A DNA stretch of 64,000 nt from the NCBI GenBank assembly GCA_022826705.1, contig JAJDUJ010000024.1, forward strand, positions 57,195 through 121,194, read 5' to 3'. The translations under genes and the position numbers were made by a program. This document shows positions 27,946 through 38,743 of the stretch, in pieces (the first letter of the stretch is position 1; each line of letters begins with the position of its first letter). Under the pieces are notes generated by a model. That model was not told the DNA's origin, ran no database searches, and saw only the letters and a list, made by a program, of their open reading frames with translations. This stretch comes from Acidimicrobiia bacterium (lineage in GTDB: Bacteria; Actinomycetota; Acidimicrobiia; Acidimicrobiales; Bin134).

Positions 27946-29052
27946 TCAGCGGGGCTCCCGAGGCAGGCCTAAGACGCGCTCGCCGAGGATGTTGCGCATC
28001 ACGTTTGAGGTGCCGCCGGCGATTGTGTACGAGGGTGCGTAGCAGATCGCCTTGGTCCACTGGTCGTCGAGCAGGGCCGTCGGGCCGAGGGTGGAAGCGG
28101 CGAACTGGGCCACCCGCTGCTCGTGCTCGGTGCAGAAGGCCTTAGTGGCCGCGCTGAAACCGGCAGGGGCCTGGCCCAGAGCCTCCCGGTACACCAGCAG
28201 GCGGCCCACCCGGTACTCGCTCTCCAGCTGGGCGATCTCCTGGCGAACCCGGGGGTCGTCGCGGTCGGCATTTGACTGAGCGTGGAGGAACAGCGCTCGG
28301 TTGGACACCAATCGGTCGATCCCGCCCCGCTCGTGGGCCAACTGCGCCATGGTCTGCTTGAAGGCGTCGCCCTCGGCACCCACCAGGTTCTCGGCTGGCA
28401 CCCGCACGCCGGTGAAGTAGATCTCGCAGAAGTGCCGGTTGGCGATCATGTCGGTGATGGGGCGCACCTCGATGCCGGGGGTATCCATCGCCACGATGAT
28501 CTCGCTGACCCCCCGGTGGGGCGGACCATCGTCGCTGGTGCGGCAGATCAGATAGCAGTAGTCGGCCAAGTTGCCGAAGCTGGTCCAGATCTTCTGGCCG
28601 TCGATTACGAAGTGGTCGCCGTCGCGAGCCGCCCGAGTGCCGATGGAAGCCAGGTCGGAGCCGGCGTCGGGCTCGCTCATGCCGATGCACCAAGTGCTCT
28701 CCCCCGCCAGCATCTGGGGCAGGAACTCGGCTTTCTGCTGCTCGGTGCCGTAAGCGATAAGTGTTGGCCCCATTTGGCGGTCGGCGAACCACATGGCCGC
28801 CACCGGAGCACCGGCGCTGATCATCTCCTCGGCCACGATCAACCGCTCGATGGGCGGTCGGGCCCTTCCTCCGTACTCCGTGGGCCATCCCATGCCGATC
28901 CAACCCTCGTCGGCCATAACCCGGGCGAACTCCTTGGAGTAGCCGTTGATCCACGAGTCGTTGTGCCGCCCGAATCGGGCCACGCCCTCTGCGGCCACGA
29001 TCCGCGCCCGGTCGCGCAGTTCCAGCAACTCGGGGCTGAGCGCGAAGTCCAA
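27946..29052 (-). CDS. Acyl-CoA dehydrogenase
   Basis: A 368-residue FAD-dependent enzyme that inserts an alpha,beta double bond in acyl-CoA. GMSEPDAGSDLASIGTRA is the FAD and substrate signature, followed by VIDGQKIWTSFGNLADYCYLICRT. The C-terminal GTSNVMRNILGERVLGLPR is typical of FadE-type proteins in actinobacteria. The catalytic glutamate cannot be assigned with certainty. TTG start; secG ends 21 bases upstream on the same strand. FadE proteins of this subgroup act on sterol side chains or branched acyl-CoAs in related organisms. Confidence 0.93.
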   Translation of the reverse strand: MDFALSPELLELRDRARIVAAEGVARFGRHNDSWINGYSKEFARVMADEGWIGMGWPTEYGGRARPPIERLIVAEEMISAGAPVAAMWFADRQMGPTLIAYGTEQQKAEFLPQMLAGESTWCIGMSEPDAGSDLASIGTRAARDGDHFVIDGQKIWTSFGNLADYCYLICRTSDDGPPHRGVSEIIVAMDTPGIEVRPITDMIANRHFCEIYFTGVRVPAENLVGAEGDAFKQTMAQLAHERGGIDRLVSNRALFLHAQSNADRDDPRVRQEIAQLESEYRVGRLLVYREALGQAPAGFSAATKAFCTEHEQRVAQFAASTLGPTALLDDQWTKAICYAPSYTIAGGTSNVMRNILGERVLGLPREPR

Positions 29053-29073
29053 CCGACGGTAAGTGGTCAGCTG

Positions 29074-29307
29074 CTAGCTGGAATCCAGCAGCAGGGCCAG
29101 CGCCAGAGTGGAGAAGGAGAAGATCAACGCGGCCACGATGGTGAGCCGGTCAAGGTTCTTCTCGATGACGGTCGACCCGGCGGCCTGAGTGCCGAGGCCA
29201 CCGCCGAACATGTCGGAGAGGCCGCCGCCCCGGCCGCTGTGGAGTAGCACTAGGAACAGCAGTGCCAACGCGGAAAACACGTCGATCACCACAAGCGCAA
29301 TAGTCAC
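29074..29307 (-). CDS. secG: Preprotein translocase subunit SecG
   Basis: A 77-residue inner membrane protein with two hydrophobic helices (about 3-21 and 54-74) separated by a Gly-rich loop (LLHSGRGGGLSDMFGGG), the classic SecG layout. It joins SecYE and eases protein export. In many actinobacteria secG follows tpiA directly. Here tpiA ends at 33684, with about 4.4 kb of M23 peptidase, P450 and monooxygenase genes between. Confidence 0.92.
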   Translation of the reverse strand: MTIALVVIDVFSALALLFLVLLHSGRGGGLSDMFGGGLGTQAAGSTVIEKNLDRLTIVAALIFSFSTLALALLLDSS

Positions 29308-29368
29308 AGCGGCTCATTCTACCCGCTCCACTAGCCCACCGAATACCCGTGTAGTGTGCTGATCTGCA

Positions 29369-30397
29369 ATGAAGAAGATTCGTCACGGACTGAGAGCAAT
29401 CGGGCGCGGCTTGGCCGTGTCATTCCGCTGGTTGGGGAGGTGGGCTGGCAAGATCCTAAGCAGCCTCAAGTCGGGTCGAGTCCTGCTTTCGATTGCAGCC
29501 TTGGCGGTGGCCTTCGTGATCGGAATCGTGGTCTCCCAGGCATGGTCATCGGACAGTTCCGATGACACCCCGGCGTCATCTGCTGGCCCATCCGAGGTTG
29601 ACTCCGAGCCGACTTCCTACCCTTCAGAACCCGATGACGAGTCATCATCCACCGACCCGCCGACCACCCCGGAAGCAACACCCGTTTCAGACCCGGGCGA
29701 CAGATCATCGCCCAGCAATCCCCCCGATAACACCGATGCCGACCCCGTTCCCACCCCCACCCCGGTTTTCTTGGTGCTGGACCAAGAGCCGCAGACGTAC
29801 CAAGAAGCGCTGGAAGACGCCGCCCGTTTGTCGCTTGACATTGTCTGGCCCAGCGCCTGCATGTCGCCCCTCCCCCACCCCGACCTGCTTCCCAATGCGC
29901 CCCGGACCTATCGCTCGGGAACACACCAGGGGGTTGACTTCCGGTGCTTTGCCCGGGGGCATCCCGCAGTAGCCGCTCTGGACGGGCGGGCAGTGCTGGT
30001 GGTGGGCAACTACGAGGACCCGGATTCCGACAAGAGGGATCTGTTGTTGGATGTCGCCGCGCAACTCGACGCCACTCCCCCCTACACACTGTTGACGCTG
30101 TACGGGAACTACGTGGTCATCGACCACGGCGTCGTCCCCGATGTCGGCCATGTGGTCACCGTCTACGCCCACCTGGAAAGTGTCGACCCCGACATCCGAG
30201 TCGGCGAAGCAATTCAAGCCGGACAGAGGGTGGGAGAAATCGGCAATCGAGGAACCCACGCGGCCGCTAACGGCGACTTCTACACCGACCCCCATCTGCA
30301 TTGGGAGTTGCACATCGACAACCAGTATCTGGGCGCTGGCCTAACCGCGGCGGAAACGCGTTTCGTCTACACCACCCTGTTCGCCGAGGCTTCCTAG
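29369..30397 (+). CDS. M23-family metallopeptidase, membrane-anchored
   Basis: A 342-residue cell-wall peptidase candidate. After a basic N-terminus, a transmembrane helix spans about 38-58. A Ser/Asp/Pro-rich linker follows (60-135). The M23 (LytM) domain has all zinc-site motifs: H186 and D190 in THQGVD, H268 in YAHL, and H309, H311 in HLHWELH. The active site is intact, so it is probably active on peptidoglycan cross-links rather than a pseudo-enzyme activator. It would act outside the membrane. Divergent from secG. Confidence 0.9.
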   Translation: MKKIRHGLRAIGRGLAVSFRWLGRWAGKILSSLKSGRVLLSIAALAVAFVIGIVVSQAWSSDSSDDTPASSAGPSEVDSEPTSYPSEPDDESSSTDPPTTPEATPVSDPGDRSSPSNPPDNTDADPVPTPTPVFLVLDQEPQTYQEALEDAARLSLDIVWPSACMSPLPHPDLLPNAPRTYRSGTHQGVDFRCFARGHPAVAALDGRAVLVVGNYEDPDSDKRDLLLDVAAQLDATPPYTLLTLYGNYVVIDHGVVPDVGHVVTVYAHLESVDPDIRVGEAIQAGQRVGEIGNRGTHAAANGDFYTDPHLHWELHIDNQYLGAGLTAAETRFVYTTLFAEAS

Positions 30398-30430
30398 CGG
30401 TCTGCTGGCTATCCCGGCTAGAACGTCGTC

Positions 30431-31645
30431 ATGAGTTCGATCGACTACAACCCATTCGACTACGACATCGATATTCGAGCCCATGGTGTTTGGCGGCGGA
30501 TGCGCGACGAGGCCCCGCTCTATCACAACGACGAGCACAACTTCTGGGCGCTGACCCGCTACGACGATGTGCTCGCCGGACTGCTCGATACCGAGACCTA
30601 CTCTTCTCGCTACGCCACATCGCTCGACCTCATGGGCGATGAGGAGTGGACTGGACCGCTGTTCATATTCCGAGACCCACCGGAGCAGACGCTGTTGCGC
30701 AAACTGGTGAGCCGGGCCTTCACCCCCAAGGCCATCAACGGCTTGGAAAGCCGGATCGAGTCCATCTGCGACAACTTGCTGGATCCTCTGGAGGGTCTGA
30801 CTGTTTTCGACTTCGTCGACCGCTTCTCCGCGCTGATGCCTCCCACCGTGATCTTGGCCCTGCTGGGATTTCCCGAAGGGCTCGAACAGGACTTGCGGCA
30901 ATCGATGGACAAAGGGCTGCACATCGAAGAAACTGCCACCGCGGGCAGCAGCCGGGAGCTGGTCGACCAGACCGGAAACCTCTCCCACGAGGTGTACGCC
31001 CTGGTTCCCGAGTTGTGCGAGCAGAAGCGGAAGGAGCCGGCCGACGATCTGCTGACCATCCTGGCCACTCACGAGCGAGAGCTGCTGGACGGATCCACTC
31101 GCCCCCTCACCCTGGACGAGATCACCTCCTACGTTGCCTTGATCGGCGGGGCTGGAGCCGAAACGGTGGCCCGCTTCCTGGCTTGGGCAGTGGTACTGCT
31201 GGCTGAGCATCCCGATCAGCACGCCGAGCTTCGCGATGACTTCTCGCTGGTACCAGATGCCCTGGAGGAGATCCTTCGCTACGAGGCCCCCTCCCCAGTG
31301 CAGGGAAGGCGGGTCATGCAAGATGTGGAGTTGTACGGCCAAGTGGTCCCTGCGGGGGCCAACTTGCTGCTGATAAACGGCAGCGGCAACCGCGACGAGC
31401 GCCATTTCCCCGATGCCGACCGTTTCGACATCCACCGCAACATCGACCGCCACCTGTCGTTCGGCTACGGCGCCCACTTCTGCATCGGTGCCGCGCTGGC
31501 CCGCCTGGAAGGCCGCATCGGCCTCGAGCAGATGCTCCGGCGCTACCGCGACTGGGAGGTCGAAGACGAACACCTGGAGTGGATCCACACCTCCACCGTT
31601 CGGGGATACAAGTCGGTTCCCCTCTCCGTCGACCCCGCTGCCTGA
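30431..31645 (+). CDS. Cytochrome P450
   Basis: A 404-residue P450. The heme loop FGYGAHFCIG gives Cys351. The I-helix is IGGAGAETVARFL, and ExxR is in EEILRYEAP. It resembles CYP families for steroid or terpene hydroxylation in actinobacteria, but the name cannot be fixed. It is 33 bases after the M23 gene and 74 bases before the flavin monooxygenase on the same strand, so it may be cotranscribed with the latter. No ferredoxin is adjacent. Confidence 0.93.
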   Translation: MSSIDYNPFDYDIDIRAHGVWRRMRDEAPLYHNDEHNFWALTRYDDVLAGLLDTETYSSRYATSLDLMGDEEWTGPLFIFRDPPEQTLLRKLVSRAFTPKAINGLESRIESICDNLLDPLEGLTVFDFVDRFSALMPPTVILALLGFPEGLEQDLRQSMDKGLHIEETATAGSSRELVDQTGNLSHEVYALVPELCEQKRKEPADDLLTILATHERELLDGSTRPLTLDEITSYVALIGGAGAETVARFLAWAVVLLAEHPDQHAELRDDFSLVPDALEEILRYEAPSPVQGRRVMQDVELYGQVVPAGANLLLINGSGNRDERHFPDADRFDIHRNIDRHLSFGYGAHFCIGAALARLEGRIGLEQMLRRYRDWEVEDEHLEWIHTSTVRGYKSVPLSVDPAA

Positions 31646-31719
31646 GCCAGGCAGGCTCGTTTCGGCGAGGTGCCTCTAGGACTCAGCACTACCTCGCCGA
31701 TTCTGAGAACCTTTAGGGC

Positions 31720-33624
31720 GTGACTGTGGAATCTTCCCCTGAGACGACCGCGGAATCGGTGACCCCCGAGTTCATCCGCCGCGCCGTGGAGTTGGCCGAT
31801 TTGGATGCGGTACGGGTGGCGCTGTTCCACCACACCGACGATCCGGAGATCGAGGCACTGCCGAGGATGCTGGAGCTCGACGACGACCAGCGCGAGCTGC
31901 TCGTCACCAAGGCCGTTGACTGGCTTCTGGAGAACGCTTCTCCGGGGATGCCCGAAGAACCGCCGATGCCCCGCCTGCGCCAGCTGATGGATTTCGCCAC
32001 CAAGGAGGAGATGGGCGATCTGGAGTTCGAGTCCCGGCGCGAGCTGATGGCCTTCAAGCCTTTCCCCTGGACAGTGGACTGGACCAACGGCAAGCCCGAA
32101 CTGCCCGAGGGCTTCCAGGTGGCGATCATCGGCAGCGGGTTCAGCGGGCTGGCCGCGGGCATCCAGATGGAACTGCTGGGAATCCCCTATGTGATCCTGG
32201 AGCGCCGCTCCGAGCCCGGAGGCACCTGGAGCCGGCACCGCTACCCGGATATCCGGGTGGACACCATCTCGATCACCTACGAGTTCGCCTTCGAGAAGAA
32301 TTACCCGTGGCCCGAGTACTTCGGGAAGGGCCAGTTCGTTCGGGAGTACTTGCTCCACATCTCGCGCAAGTACGGCATGTACGACAACACCCGGTTCGAC
32401 CACGATCTGAAGCGGGCCACCTACGACGAGAGCCGCGATGTCTGGGTACTCGAGGCCGGCACTCCCGACGGCATCGAGACCATCGAGGCCAACGTGGTGA
32501 TCAACGCGGTCGGCGCCTTCGCCAACCAGAGAACCCCCAATTTCGAGGGCTTCGAGGACTTCCCCGGTCGGACCATCCACCCATCGCAATGGCCCGAGGA
32601 CTACGACTACCGCGGCGAGCGGATCGCCGTGGTCGGCAACGGCTCGACCGGGGTGCAGCTGCTCTCTCCCATCGCCGAGGAAGCCGAGCAGGTGTACGTC
32701 TTCCAGCGCTCCAAGCAGTGGATCAGCCCTCGGCCCAAGTACGGCCAGCCCATCGAGCCGGAAGTGCGCTGGCTCCTCGACAACTTCCCGGGCTACTGGA
32801 ATTGGTGGCGCTACATGGCCATCGCGGCGCTGTTCAAGACCCACGACCAGCTGATTCCCGACGAGGAGTGGCAGGCCCAAGGGGGCTATTGGAACGAGGT
32901 GAACGACCAGCTTCGCTCCTTCCTCACCAACTACATCCACGAGCAGACCGACAACGACCCCGACCTCGTCGACCGGCTGATACCCGACTACGCGCCCTTC
33001 TCCCGGCGCCCTGTGGTGGACAACGGCTGGTATCGGGCCCTCACCCGCGACAACGTGGAGCTGATCACCGACCCGATCGTCCGGTTCACCCCCGAGGGCA
33101 TCGAGACCGAGGATGGAACCGTTTACGAGGTGGACACCGCCATCACCGCCATCGGCTTCGAGATCGTCCAATTCCTGTACCCGGCCGACTACATCGGCCG
33201 AGACGGCCTCAACGTGCACGACTTCTGGGCCAAGGACGGCCCCCGCGCCTACATCAGCATGATGGTGCCCAAGTTCCCCAACATGTTCATGCTCTACGGC
33301 CCCAACTCCCAGCCCCTGTCGGGCGGCACGGGCCTTCCCATCTGGTATCAGGTGTGGTCGGGCTACGCGGGCCAGTTGATCGTGCGGATGCTGGAAGAGG
33401 GCAAGTCCAGCGTCGAGGTCACCATGGACGCCTACGAGCGCTACAACGAGGCGCTGGACAAGGAGGCCTCCAAGCTCCTGCTGATGCACGAGATGGGGTC
33501 TCCGGGCAACAACTACTACGTCAACTCAACCCACAACCGGCTTCAGATGAGCGCCCCCTGGTACGGCCCCGAGTACCACCGCCTCTGCACCGAGGTCGAG
33601 TGGGACGACCTAGAGATCACCTGA
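31720..33624 (+). CDS. Flavin-dependent Baeyer-Villiger-type monooxygenase
   Basis: A 634-residue class B flavin monooxygenase that uses FAD, NADPH and O2 to convert ketones to esters or lactones. GSGFSG at 138-143 binds FAD. The Baeyer-Villiger fingerprint FxGxxxHxxxW is met by FPGRTIHPSQW at 281-291, and GNGSTG at 306-311 is the NADPH loop. An N-terminal extension of about 120 residues precedes the FAD domain, a feature of one BVMO subgroup. GTG start. Location after a P450 fits ketone cleavage of a hydroxylated and oxidised substrate, which is inference. Confidence 0.93.
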   Translation: MTVESSPETTAESVTPEFIRRAVELADLDAVRVALFHHTDDPEIEALPRMLELDDDQRELLVTKAVDWLLENASPGMPEEPPMPRLRQLMDFATKEEMGDLEFESRRELMAFKPFPWTVDWTNGKPELPEGFQVAIIGSGFSGLAAGIQMELLGIPYVILERRSEPGGTWSRHRYPDIRVDTISITYEFAFEKNYPWPEYFGKGQFVREYLLHISRKYGMYDNTRFDHDLKRATYDESRDVWVLEAGTPDGIETIEANVVINAVGAFANQRTPNFEGFEDFPGRTIHPSQWPEDYDYRGERIAVVGNGSTGVQLLSPIAEEAEQVYVFQRSKQWISPRPKYGQPIEPEVRWLLDNFPGYWNWWRYMAIAALFKTHDQLIPDEEWQAQGGYWNEVNDQLRSFLTNYIHEQTDNDPDLVDRLIPDYAPFSRRPVVDNGWYRALTRDNVELITDPIVRFTPEGIETEDGTVYEVDTAITAIGFEIVQFLYPADYIGRDGLNVHDFWAKDGPRAYISMMVPKFPNMFMLYGPNSQPLSGGTGLPIWYQVWSGYAGQLIVRMLEEGKSSVEVTMDAYERYNEALDKEASKLLLMHEMGSPGNNYYVNSTHNRLQMSAPWYGPEYHRLCTEVEWDDLEIT

Positions 33625-33667
33625 TCATTCTCAGCAACTCGGCCATCGGGACCTAGCCCCAATCGGC

Positions 33668-33684
33668 GGGGGTCTGCTTCCCCC
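33668..33684. terminator. Weak hairpin between convergent monooxygenase and tpiA
   Basis: GGGGG, 7 bases, CCCCC in the 59-base gap between the convergent genes; it touches the tpiA stop. Stem is short and has no U-tract, so a terminator role is uncertain. Confidence 0.35.
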
Positions 33685-34460
33685 TACTGGAGTCGGAAAC
33701 GGACGATGCGGGAGAAGCTTTCGGCTTCTAGGGAGGCGCCCCCTACGAGGGCGCCATCGATGTCGCGTTGGGCCATGAGCTCGGCGACGTTGACGGGTTT
33801 GACCGAGCCGCCGTATTGGACTCGAACGCTTGCGGCGGCGTCGGGGCCAAAGTTGGCTCGGACTCGGTCGCGGATGAGGGAGCAGCCCGCCTGGGCGTCA
33901 GCGGGAGTAGCGGTGTGACCGGTGCCGATAGCCCACACGGGCTCGTAGGCGATCACCATGGCCCCCACCTGGTCACGCTTGAGTCCGGCCAGACCAGCAT
34001 CCACCTGGGTGGTTATGCGGGCCTCGGTCTGGTCGGCCTCCCGTTCCTCCAGGGTCTCTCCGCAGCACATGATCGGGGTCATGCCCGCACCCAGGATGGC
34101 CTTGAGGCGGCGGTTCACGTTCTCGTCGGTCTCGCCGAAGAGCTGGCGGCGCTCGGAGTGCCCGGCGATCACGTAGCTCACCGCCAGCTTGGCCAACATG
34201 GCGGGCGACACTTCTCCGGTAAAGGCCCCGCTCTCCTCCCAGTGGCAGTGCTGTGCGCCCAGAGCGATGGGAATATTGTCGGCATCCAGTACCGTCTGGG
34301 CCGACCGCAGGTTGGTGAACGGCGGGTGGATGGACACGTCGGCCGACCCGTAATCGGCATGGTCGAGCGCATACGACAGCTTCTGGATGAGCTGAATGGC
34401 CTCCAGATGGTTCATGTGCATCTTCCAGTTGCCGCTGATCAGCGGCTTGCGCTCAGCCAT
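33684..34460 (-). CDS. tpiA: Triosephosphate isomerase
   Basis: A 258-residue glycolytic enzyme interconverting dihydroxyacetone phosphate and glyceraldehyde 3-phosphate. Catalytic K13 is in NWKMHMN, H101 in IAGHSERRQLFGE and E173 in AYEPVWAIGTG. ATG 34460 has GAGGAGG 6 bases upstream and overlaps the pgk stop by 8 bases, so translation is coupled. Third gene of gap-pgk-tpiA. Confidence 0.97.
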   Translation of the reverse strand: MAERKPLISGNWKMHMNHLEAIQLIQKLSYALDHADYGSADVSIHPPFTNLRSAQTVLDADNIPIALGAQHCHWEESGAFTGEVSPAMLAKLAVSYVIAGHSERRQLFGETDENVNRRLKAILGAGMTPIMCCGETLEEREADQTEARITTQVDAGLAGLKRDQVGAMVIAYEPVWAIGTGHTATPADAQAGCSLIRDRVRANFGPDAAASVRVQYGGSVKPVNVAELMAQRDIDGALVGGASLEAESFSRIVRFRLQ

Positions 34461-35583
34461 CGTGTCCCTCCTCGGGAGTTCCAACTGATTCTCTCAGTGC
34501 TCTCAGGCCGGGCAGGTCGCCCTGCTCGATCAATTCCAACGACGCCCCACCACCGGTGGACACGTGGTCCATCTCTCGATCCAAGCCGAATTGGCGGACC
34601 GCGGCCGCGCTATCGCCTCCGCCCACCACCGTGAACGCCCGGCTGTCGGCCAGCGCCTGGGCCACCACCTTGGTTCCTGCCGCAAACCTCGGGTCTTCGA
34701 ACAGACCCATGGGGCCGTTCCACAGCACAGTGCCGGCCTCGGCAATGAGGTCGCTGAACTCGGCCGCGGTGCCCGGGCCGATGTCCAAACCCTTCCAGTC
34801 GGGATGCAGGTCCACTCCGGCCTGCACCACCCGCTCCCCTGGCGCCAGCGCGGTGATGTCGGATGGGAGCCGAATGGGCGCGCCTGAACTCAACAAACGG
34901 CCGCACGCTTCTATCTGGTCGGGCTGGAACAACGAGTCACCCACGCTGTGGCCTTGGGCGGCCAGGAACGTAAAGCACATGCCGCCCCCGATCACCACCT
35001 CGTCGGCGGTCTCCAGCAGGGCGTCGATCACCCCCAGCTTGTCGCTCACCTTGGCCCCGCCCAACATGGCGACAAACGGCCGCTTGGGCTTGGCCCGCAG
35101 CCCCAACAGCACCTCGGCTTCTTGGGCCAGCAGGCGACCCGCCGCGCTGGGCACATAGCGGGGAGGTCCCACAATGGAGGCATGGGCTCGATGAGACGCT
35201 CCGAAGGCGTCGTTCACGTAGCCGTGACAGCCTTCCACCAACCGCTGCACGAAATCATCGTCATCGCCGGTCTCGCCCGGGTCGAAGCGCAGGTTCTCCA
35301 GCAGTTCGACTCCGGGGGCCAGTTCCCCCAGCCGGACCTGCACCGGAGCCAGCGAATACTGGGGGTCGGGCCTGCCGTCGGGTCGTCCCAAGTGGCTGCA
35401 CGCCACAACCGCGGCCCCCTGGCCGGTGAGCCAGCGGATGGTGGGCAGCGCGGCCTTTATGCGGAAGTCGTCGGCAATCTGGCCGTCAGCGTCAAGCGGA
35501 ACGTTGAAATCGGCCCGCAGCAGGATCCTGCGGCCGTCCAGGCCGCCGAGAGCCTCGCCTAGCGTTTCGAGTGTGGGAAGCAC
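34453..35583 (-). CDS. pgk: Phosphoglycerate kinase
   Basis: A 376-residue kinase making ATP from 1,3-bisphosphoglycerate. Marks are LLRADFNVPLD (substrate site), SHLGRP, ENLRF, FGASHRAHASIVG, LGGAKVSDKLGVI and GGGDSAAAV near the nucleotide site. Slightly short for the family (usually 390-410). GTG 35583 sits 8 bases after the gap stop; an upstream in-frame start would overlap gap deeply. Middle gene of the gap-pgk-tpiA operon. Confidence 0.96.
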   Translation of the reverse strand: MLPTLETLGEALGGLDGRRILLRADFNVPLDADGQIADDFRIKAALPTIRWLTGQGAAVVACSHLGRPDGRPDPQYSLAPVQVRLGELAPGVELLENLRFDPGETGDDDDFVQRLVEGCHGYVNDAFGASHRAHASIVGPPRYVPSAAGRLLAQEAEVLLGLRAKPKRPFVAMLGGAKVSDKLGVIDALLETADEVVIGGGMCFTFLAAQGHSVGDSLFQPDQIEACGRLLSSGAPIRLPSDITALAPGERVVQAGVDLHPDWKGLDIGPGTAAEFSDLIAEAGTVLWNGPMGLFEDPRFAAGTKVVAQALADSRAFTVVGGGDSAAAVRQFGLDREMDHVSTGGGASLELIEQGDLPGLRALRESVGTPEEGHDG

Positions 35584-35591
35584 CCCGGTGC

Positions 35592-36602
<1,011 letters not shown>

Positions 36603-36681
36603 GCGGCTGAGACTAACTTAGGCCCGTTGTGGCAATGCGCACCTAGCCCTAAAACTCCTGAGCAAAGGGGAGCTCAATCCG

Positions 36682-37683
36682 ATGGACTTCAATCGCTTTG
36701 ACTGGCTGGCCCAACGGGTCGAGGAGGCTATCGATCCCCATAGGGAGATCGTGGATCCCCATCACCACTTCTACGACGGGGGGTTTCTCACCTATCTCGC
36801 CGCCGATCACCTGGACAACATCACGGGCTCGCACAACGTCACGAAAACGGTGTTTGTTGAGACGGCGGCGTGCTACGACATGGCGCTTCCCGAGCACATG
36901 CAGCCGGTCGGCGAGACCGCCTTCGCCGTGTCGCAGGCCGACGTCATTGATGCGAGCGACGGACCGCCCCTAGCCGGCATTGTCGCCTTCGCCGACTTGA
37001 CGCTGGGCGACGCCCTCGAAGAGGTGCTCGACGCCCACGATGCGACCAGCAGCGGTCGCTTGCGCGGCATCCGCCACACAACGGGTATAGATAGCAGCCC
37101 CGAAGTCCCCCAAGGCCACGGCAACCCCTCCCACCAGATGATGGGTACAAACCAGTTCCGGGCCGGGCTGCGCACGCTCGTCGAGCGGGATTTGTCCTTC
37201 GACGCCTGGCTCTACCATCCGCAGTTGCTTGAGGTGGCCGAATTGGCGGCAGCTATGCCAGAGCTGAGGGTGGTGGTCGGCCACCTCGGCGCTCCCCTAG
37301 GTGTGGGACCCTACCGCGACATTCGCGATCAGGTGTGGGCCGACTGGCGGTCATCGATGCAGGCTGTGACCGCCCAACCGAATGCCGTGGTCAAAGTGGG
37401 CGGGATCGGAATGGACTTCCTGTTTGGGATGGGGTGGGCCGACCTGCCCGTGCCCCCCGGCTCCGAGGAAGTGGCTGCCCATTGGTCCGACGCGGTGCGC
37501 TTCTGCATCGATGCCTTCGGTCCGGACCGATGCATGTTCGAGTCGAATTACCCAGTCGACCGCGAGACACTCACCTATCCGGTCTTGTGGAACGCATTCC
37601 AGATCATGGCCGACGGCTACTCCAACGCCGAGCAGGACTATCTGTTCTCAGGCACTGCAACCCGCGTCTACCGCCTGGACTAG
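36682..37683 (+). CDS. Amidohydrolase-family (TIM-barrel) protein
   Basis: A 333-residue metal-dependent hydrolase or decarboxylase. VDPHHHFYDGG near residue 30 is the first metal motif, VVVGHLGAPLG carries the later His, and MFESNYPVDRET holds a C-terminal Asp region of the amidohydrolase_2 (PF04909) type. Members hydrolyse lactones such as 2-pyrone-4,6-dicarboxylate, or decarboxylate aromatic acids. Divergent from gap, and its stop overlaps the convergent SDR stop by 4 bases. Lactonase activity would fit a BVMO product, but this is inference. Confidence 0.88.
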   Translation: MDFNRFDWLAQRVEEAIDPHREIVDPHHHFYDGGFLTYLAADHLDNITGSHNVTKTVFVETAACYDMALPEHMQPVGETAFAVSQADVIDASDGPPLAGIVAFADLTLGDALEEVLDAHDATSSGRLRGIRHTTGIDSSPEVPQGHGNPSHQMMGTNQFRAGLRTLVERDLSFDAWLYHPQLLEVAELAAAMPELRVVVGHLGAPLGVGPYRDIRDQVWADWRSSMQAVTAQPNAVVKVGGIGMDFLFGMGWADLPVPPGSEEVAAHWSDAVRFCIDAFGPDRCMFESNYPVDRETLTYPVLWNAFQIMADGYSNAEQDYLFSGTATRVYRLD

Positions 37684-38456
37684 CGCACGTTCCCCTGTCC
37701 GCCATCGACGGGGATGAGCTGGCCGGTGATGAACCGGGACGCATCCGAGGCCAGAAACACCATCACCGGCCCCAGGTCCCGATCCGGGTCGCCGTAGTCC
37801 TGGCCCAGCGCGATGCTGTGGATGTTCCGCCAGAACTTCTCGGTGCGCTCCTCATCGGTAGCCCGATCCCAGGATGCTTGGAACATAGGAGTTCTGATGG
37901 CCGGTAGAACAGCGTTGACCCGAACGCCGTCGGCCCCCCAAGCCCCGGCCGCAGTGCGCGTCCAGGCATGTACCGCTCCTTTGGACGCCGAATAGGCCGC
38001 CGCTCCCGGCTCAGCCCGCTGGCCGGAAATCGACCCGAAATTGATGATGGCACCTCCCCCGCCAGCCTTGAGCCGCTGGTACGCGGCCTGATTGGTCAGC
38101 ACCGTGCCCCGCACATTCACTGCGAACATCCGGTCCCACTCACCTATGGTCACGTCTTCCGCTGCGGACGGTGCGTGAATAGCCGCCGGGTGCGCCAGCG
38201 CATCTAGCCCGCCCAAAGCGTTGTCTGCCTCCGCAAACGCCGCATCCACTTGCTCTTCTTCAGCAACATCAACCGACACGTACATGACTTCGTCAGGCCC
38301 ATCTGCCCCCGCCTCAGCGCAAACCGCCCGCCCCGCGTCATCGGCAATGTCCATCCCCACTACCCGAGCCCCAGCCTTCACATAAGCCCGCACCGTCGCC
38401 GCCCCCATCCCACTCGCACACCCCGTGACGATGATCCTCTTGCCGTTCAACTCCAC
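37680..38456 (-). CDS. Short-chain dehydrogenase/reductase
   Basis: A 258-residue [11 protein letters not shown] is the cofactor loop, with D35 (GMDIAD) favouring NAD. The usual NNAG is replaced by HPAAI. Catalytic Ser is in FGSISGQ, with AAYSASK supplying Tyr and Lys. GTG start preceded by GGAGG. Convergent with the amidohydrolase at 36682, and divergent from the VapBC module. NNAG replacement may alter structure but does not remove catalytic residues. Confidence 0.9.
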   Translation of the reverse strand: MELNGKRIIVTGCASGMGAATVRAYVKAGARVVGMDIADDAGRAVCAEAGADGPDEVMYVSVDVAEEEQVDAAFAEADNALGGLDALAHPAAIHAPSAAEDVTIGEWDRMFAVNVRGTVLTNQAAYQRLKAGGGGAIINFGSISGQRAEPGAAAYSASKGAVHAWTRTAAGAWGADGVRVNAVLPAIRTPMFQASWDRATDEERTEKFWRNIHSIALGQDYGDPDRDLGPVMVFLASDASRFITGQLIPVDGGQGNVR

Positions 38457-38500
38457 AGTGTCCTCCCTATGGCTCGCAGCGCAGTTTACACATTGCTATG

Positions 38501-38506
38501 TATGAT
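38501..38506 (+). promoter_or_regulatory. -10 element of vapBC, leaderless type
   Basis: TATGAT lies 6 bases before the GTG start of the antitoxin, with no Shine-Dalgarno sequence, so the mRNA probably begins at or next to the start codon. A short dyad ACAT...ATGT (38490-38501) overlaps it and may be the operator. No good -35 is visible. Confidence 0.5.
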
Positions 38507-38512
38507 GGTGTC

Positions 38513-38743
38513 GTGAGTCGGACCAACATCGACATCGACGATGAACTCATCGAGCGCGCCATGCAGACATTCGGGCTCCGCACAAAGCGCCAGGCGGTGC
38601 ATCTCGCCCTGGAGCGCCTTCTGGGTGGCGGACCGATGACCGTTGAAGAGCAACTGGAAATGGAAGGGGTCGGCTGGGACGGCGACCTTGACGCCATGCG
38701 CGCCAACCGGTTCGCCGATTGGGGCAGCAGTGCTGATAGCTGA
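38513..38743 (+). CDS. vapB: VapB-family antitoxin
   Basis: A 76-residue antitoxin. [17 protein letters not shown] and then [16 protein letters not shown] match the ribbon-helix-helix (VapB, type II) family in which [11 protein letters not shown] is the DNA-binding strand. The C-terminal acidic tail with WDGDLDAMR would block the toxin active site. GTG 38513 is chosen since TATGAT lies just upstream. Overlaps the toxin gene by 14 bases. Confidence 0.9.
   Translation: MSRTNIDIDDELIERAMQTFGLRTKRQAVHLALERLLGGGPMTVEEQLEMEGVGWDGDLDAMRANRFADWGSSADS

Noticed and set aside
31543..33489. 648-codon open frame antisense to the Baeyer-Villiger-type monooxygenase
   Set aside because: Composition artefact of high-GC codons; the sense frame has complete FAD, NADPH and fingerprint motifs, the antisense one has no domain.
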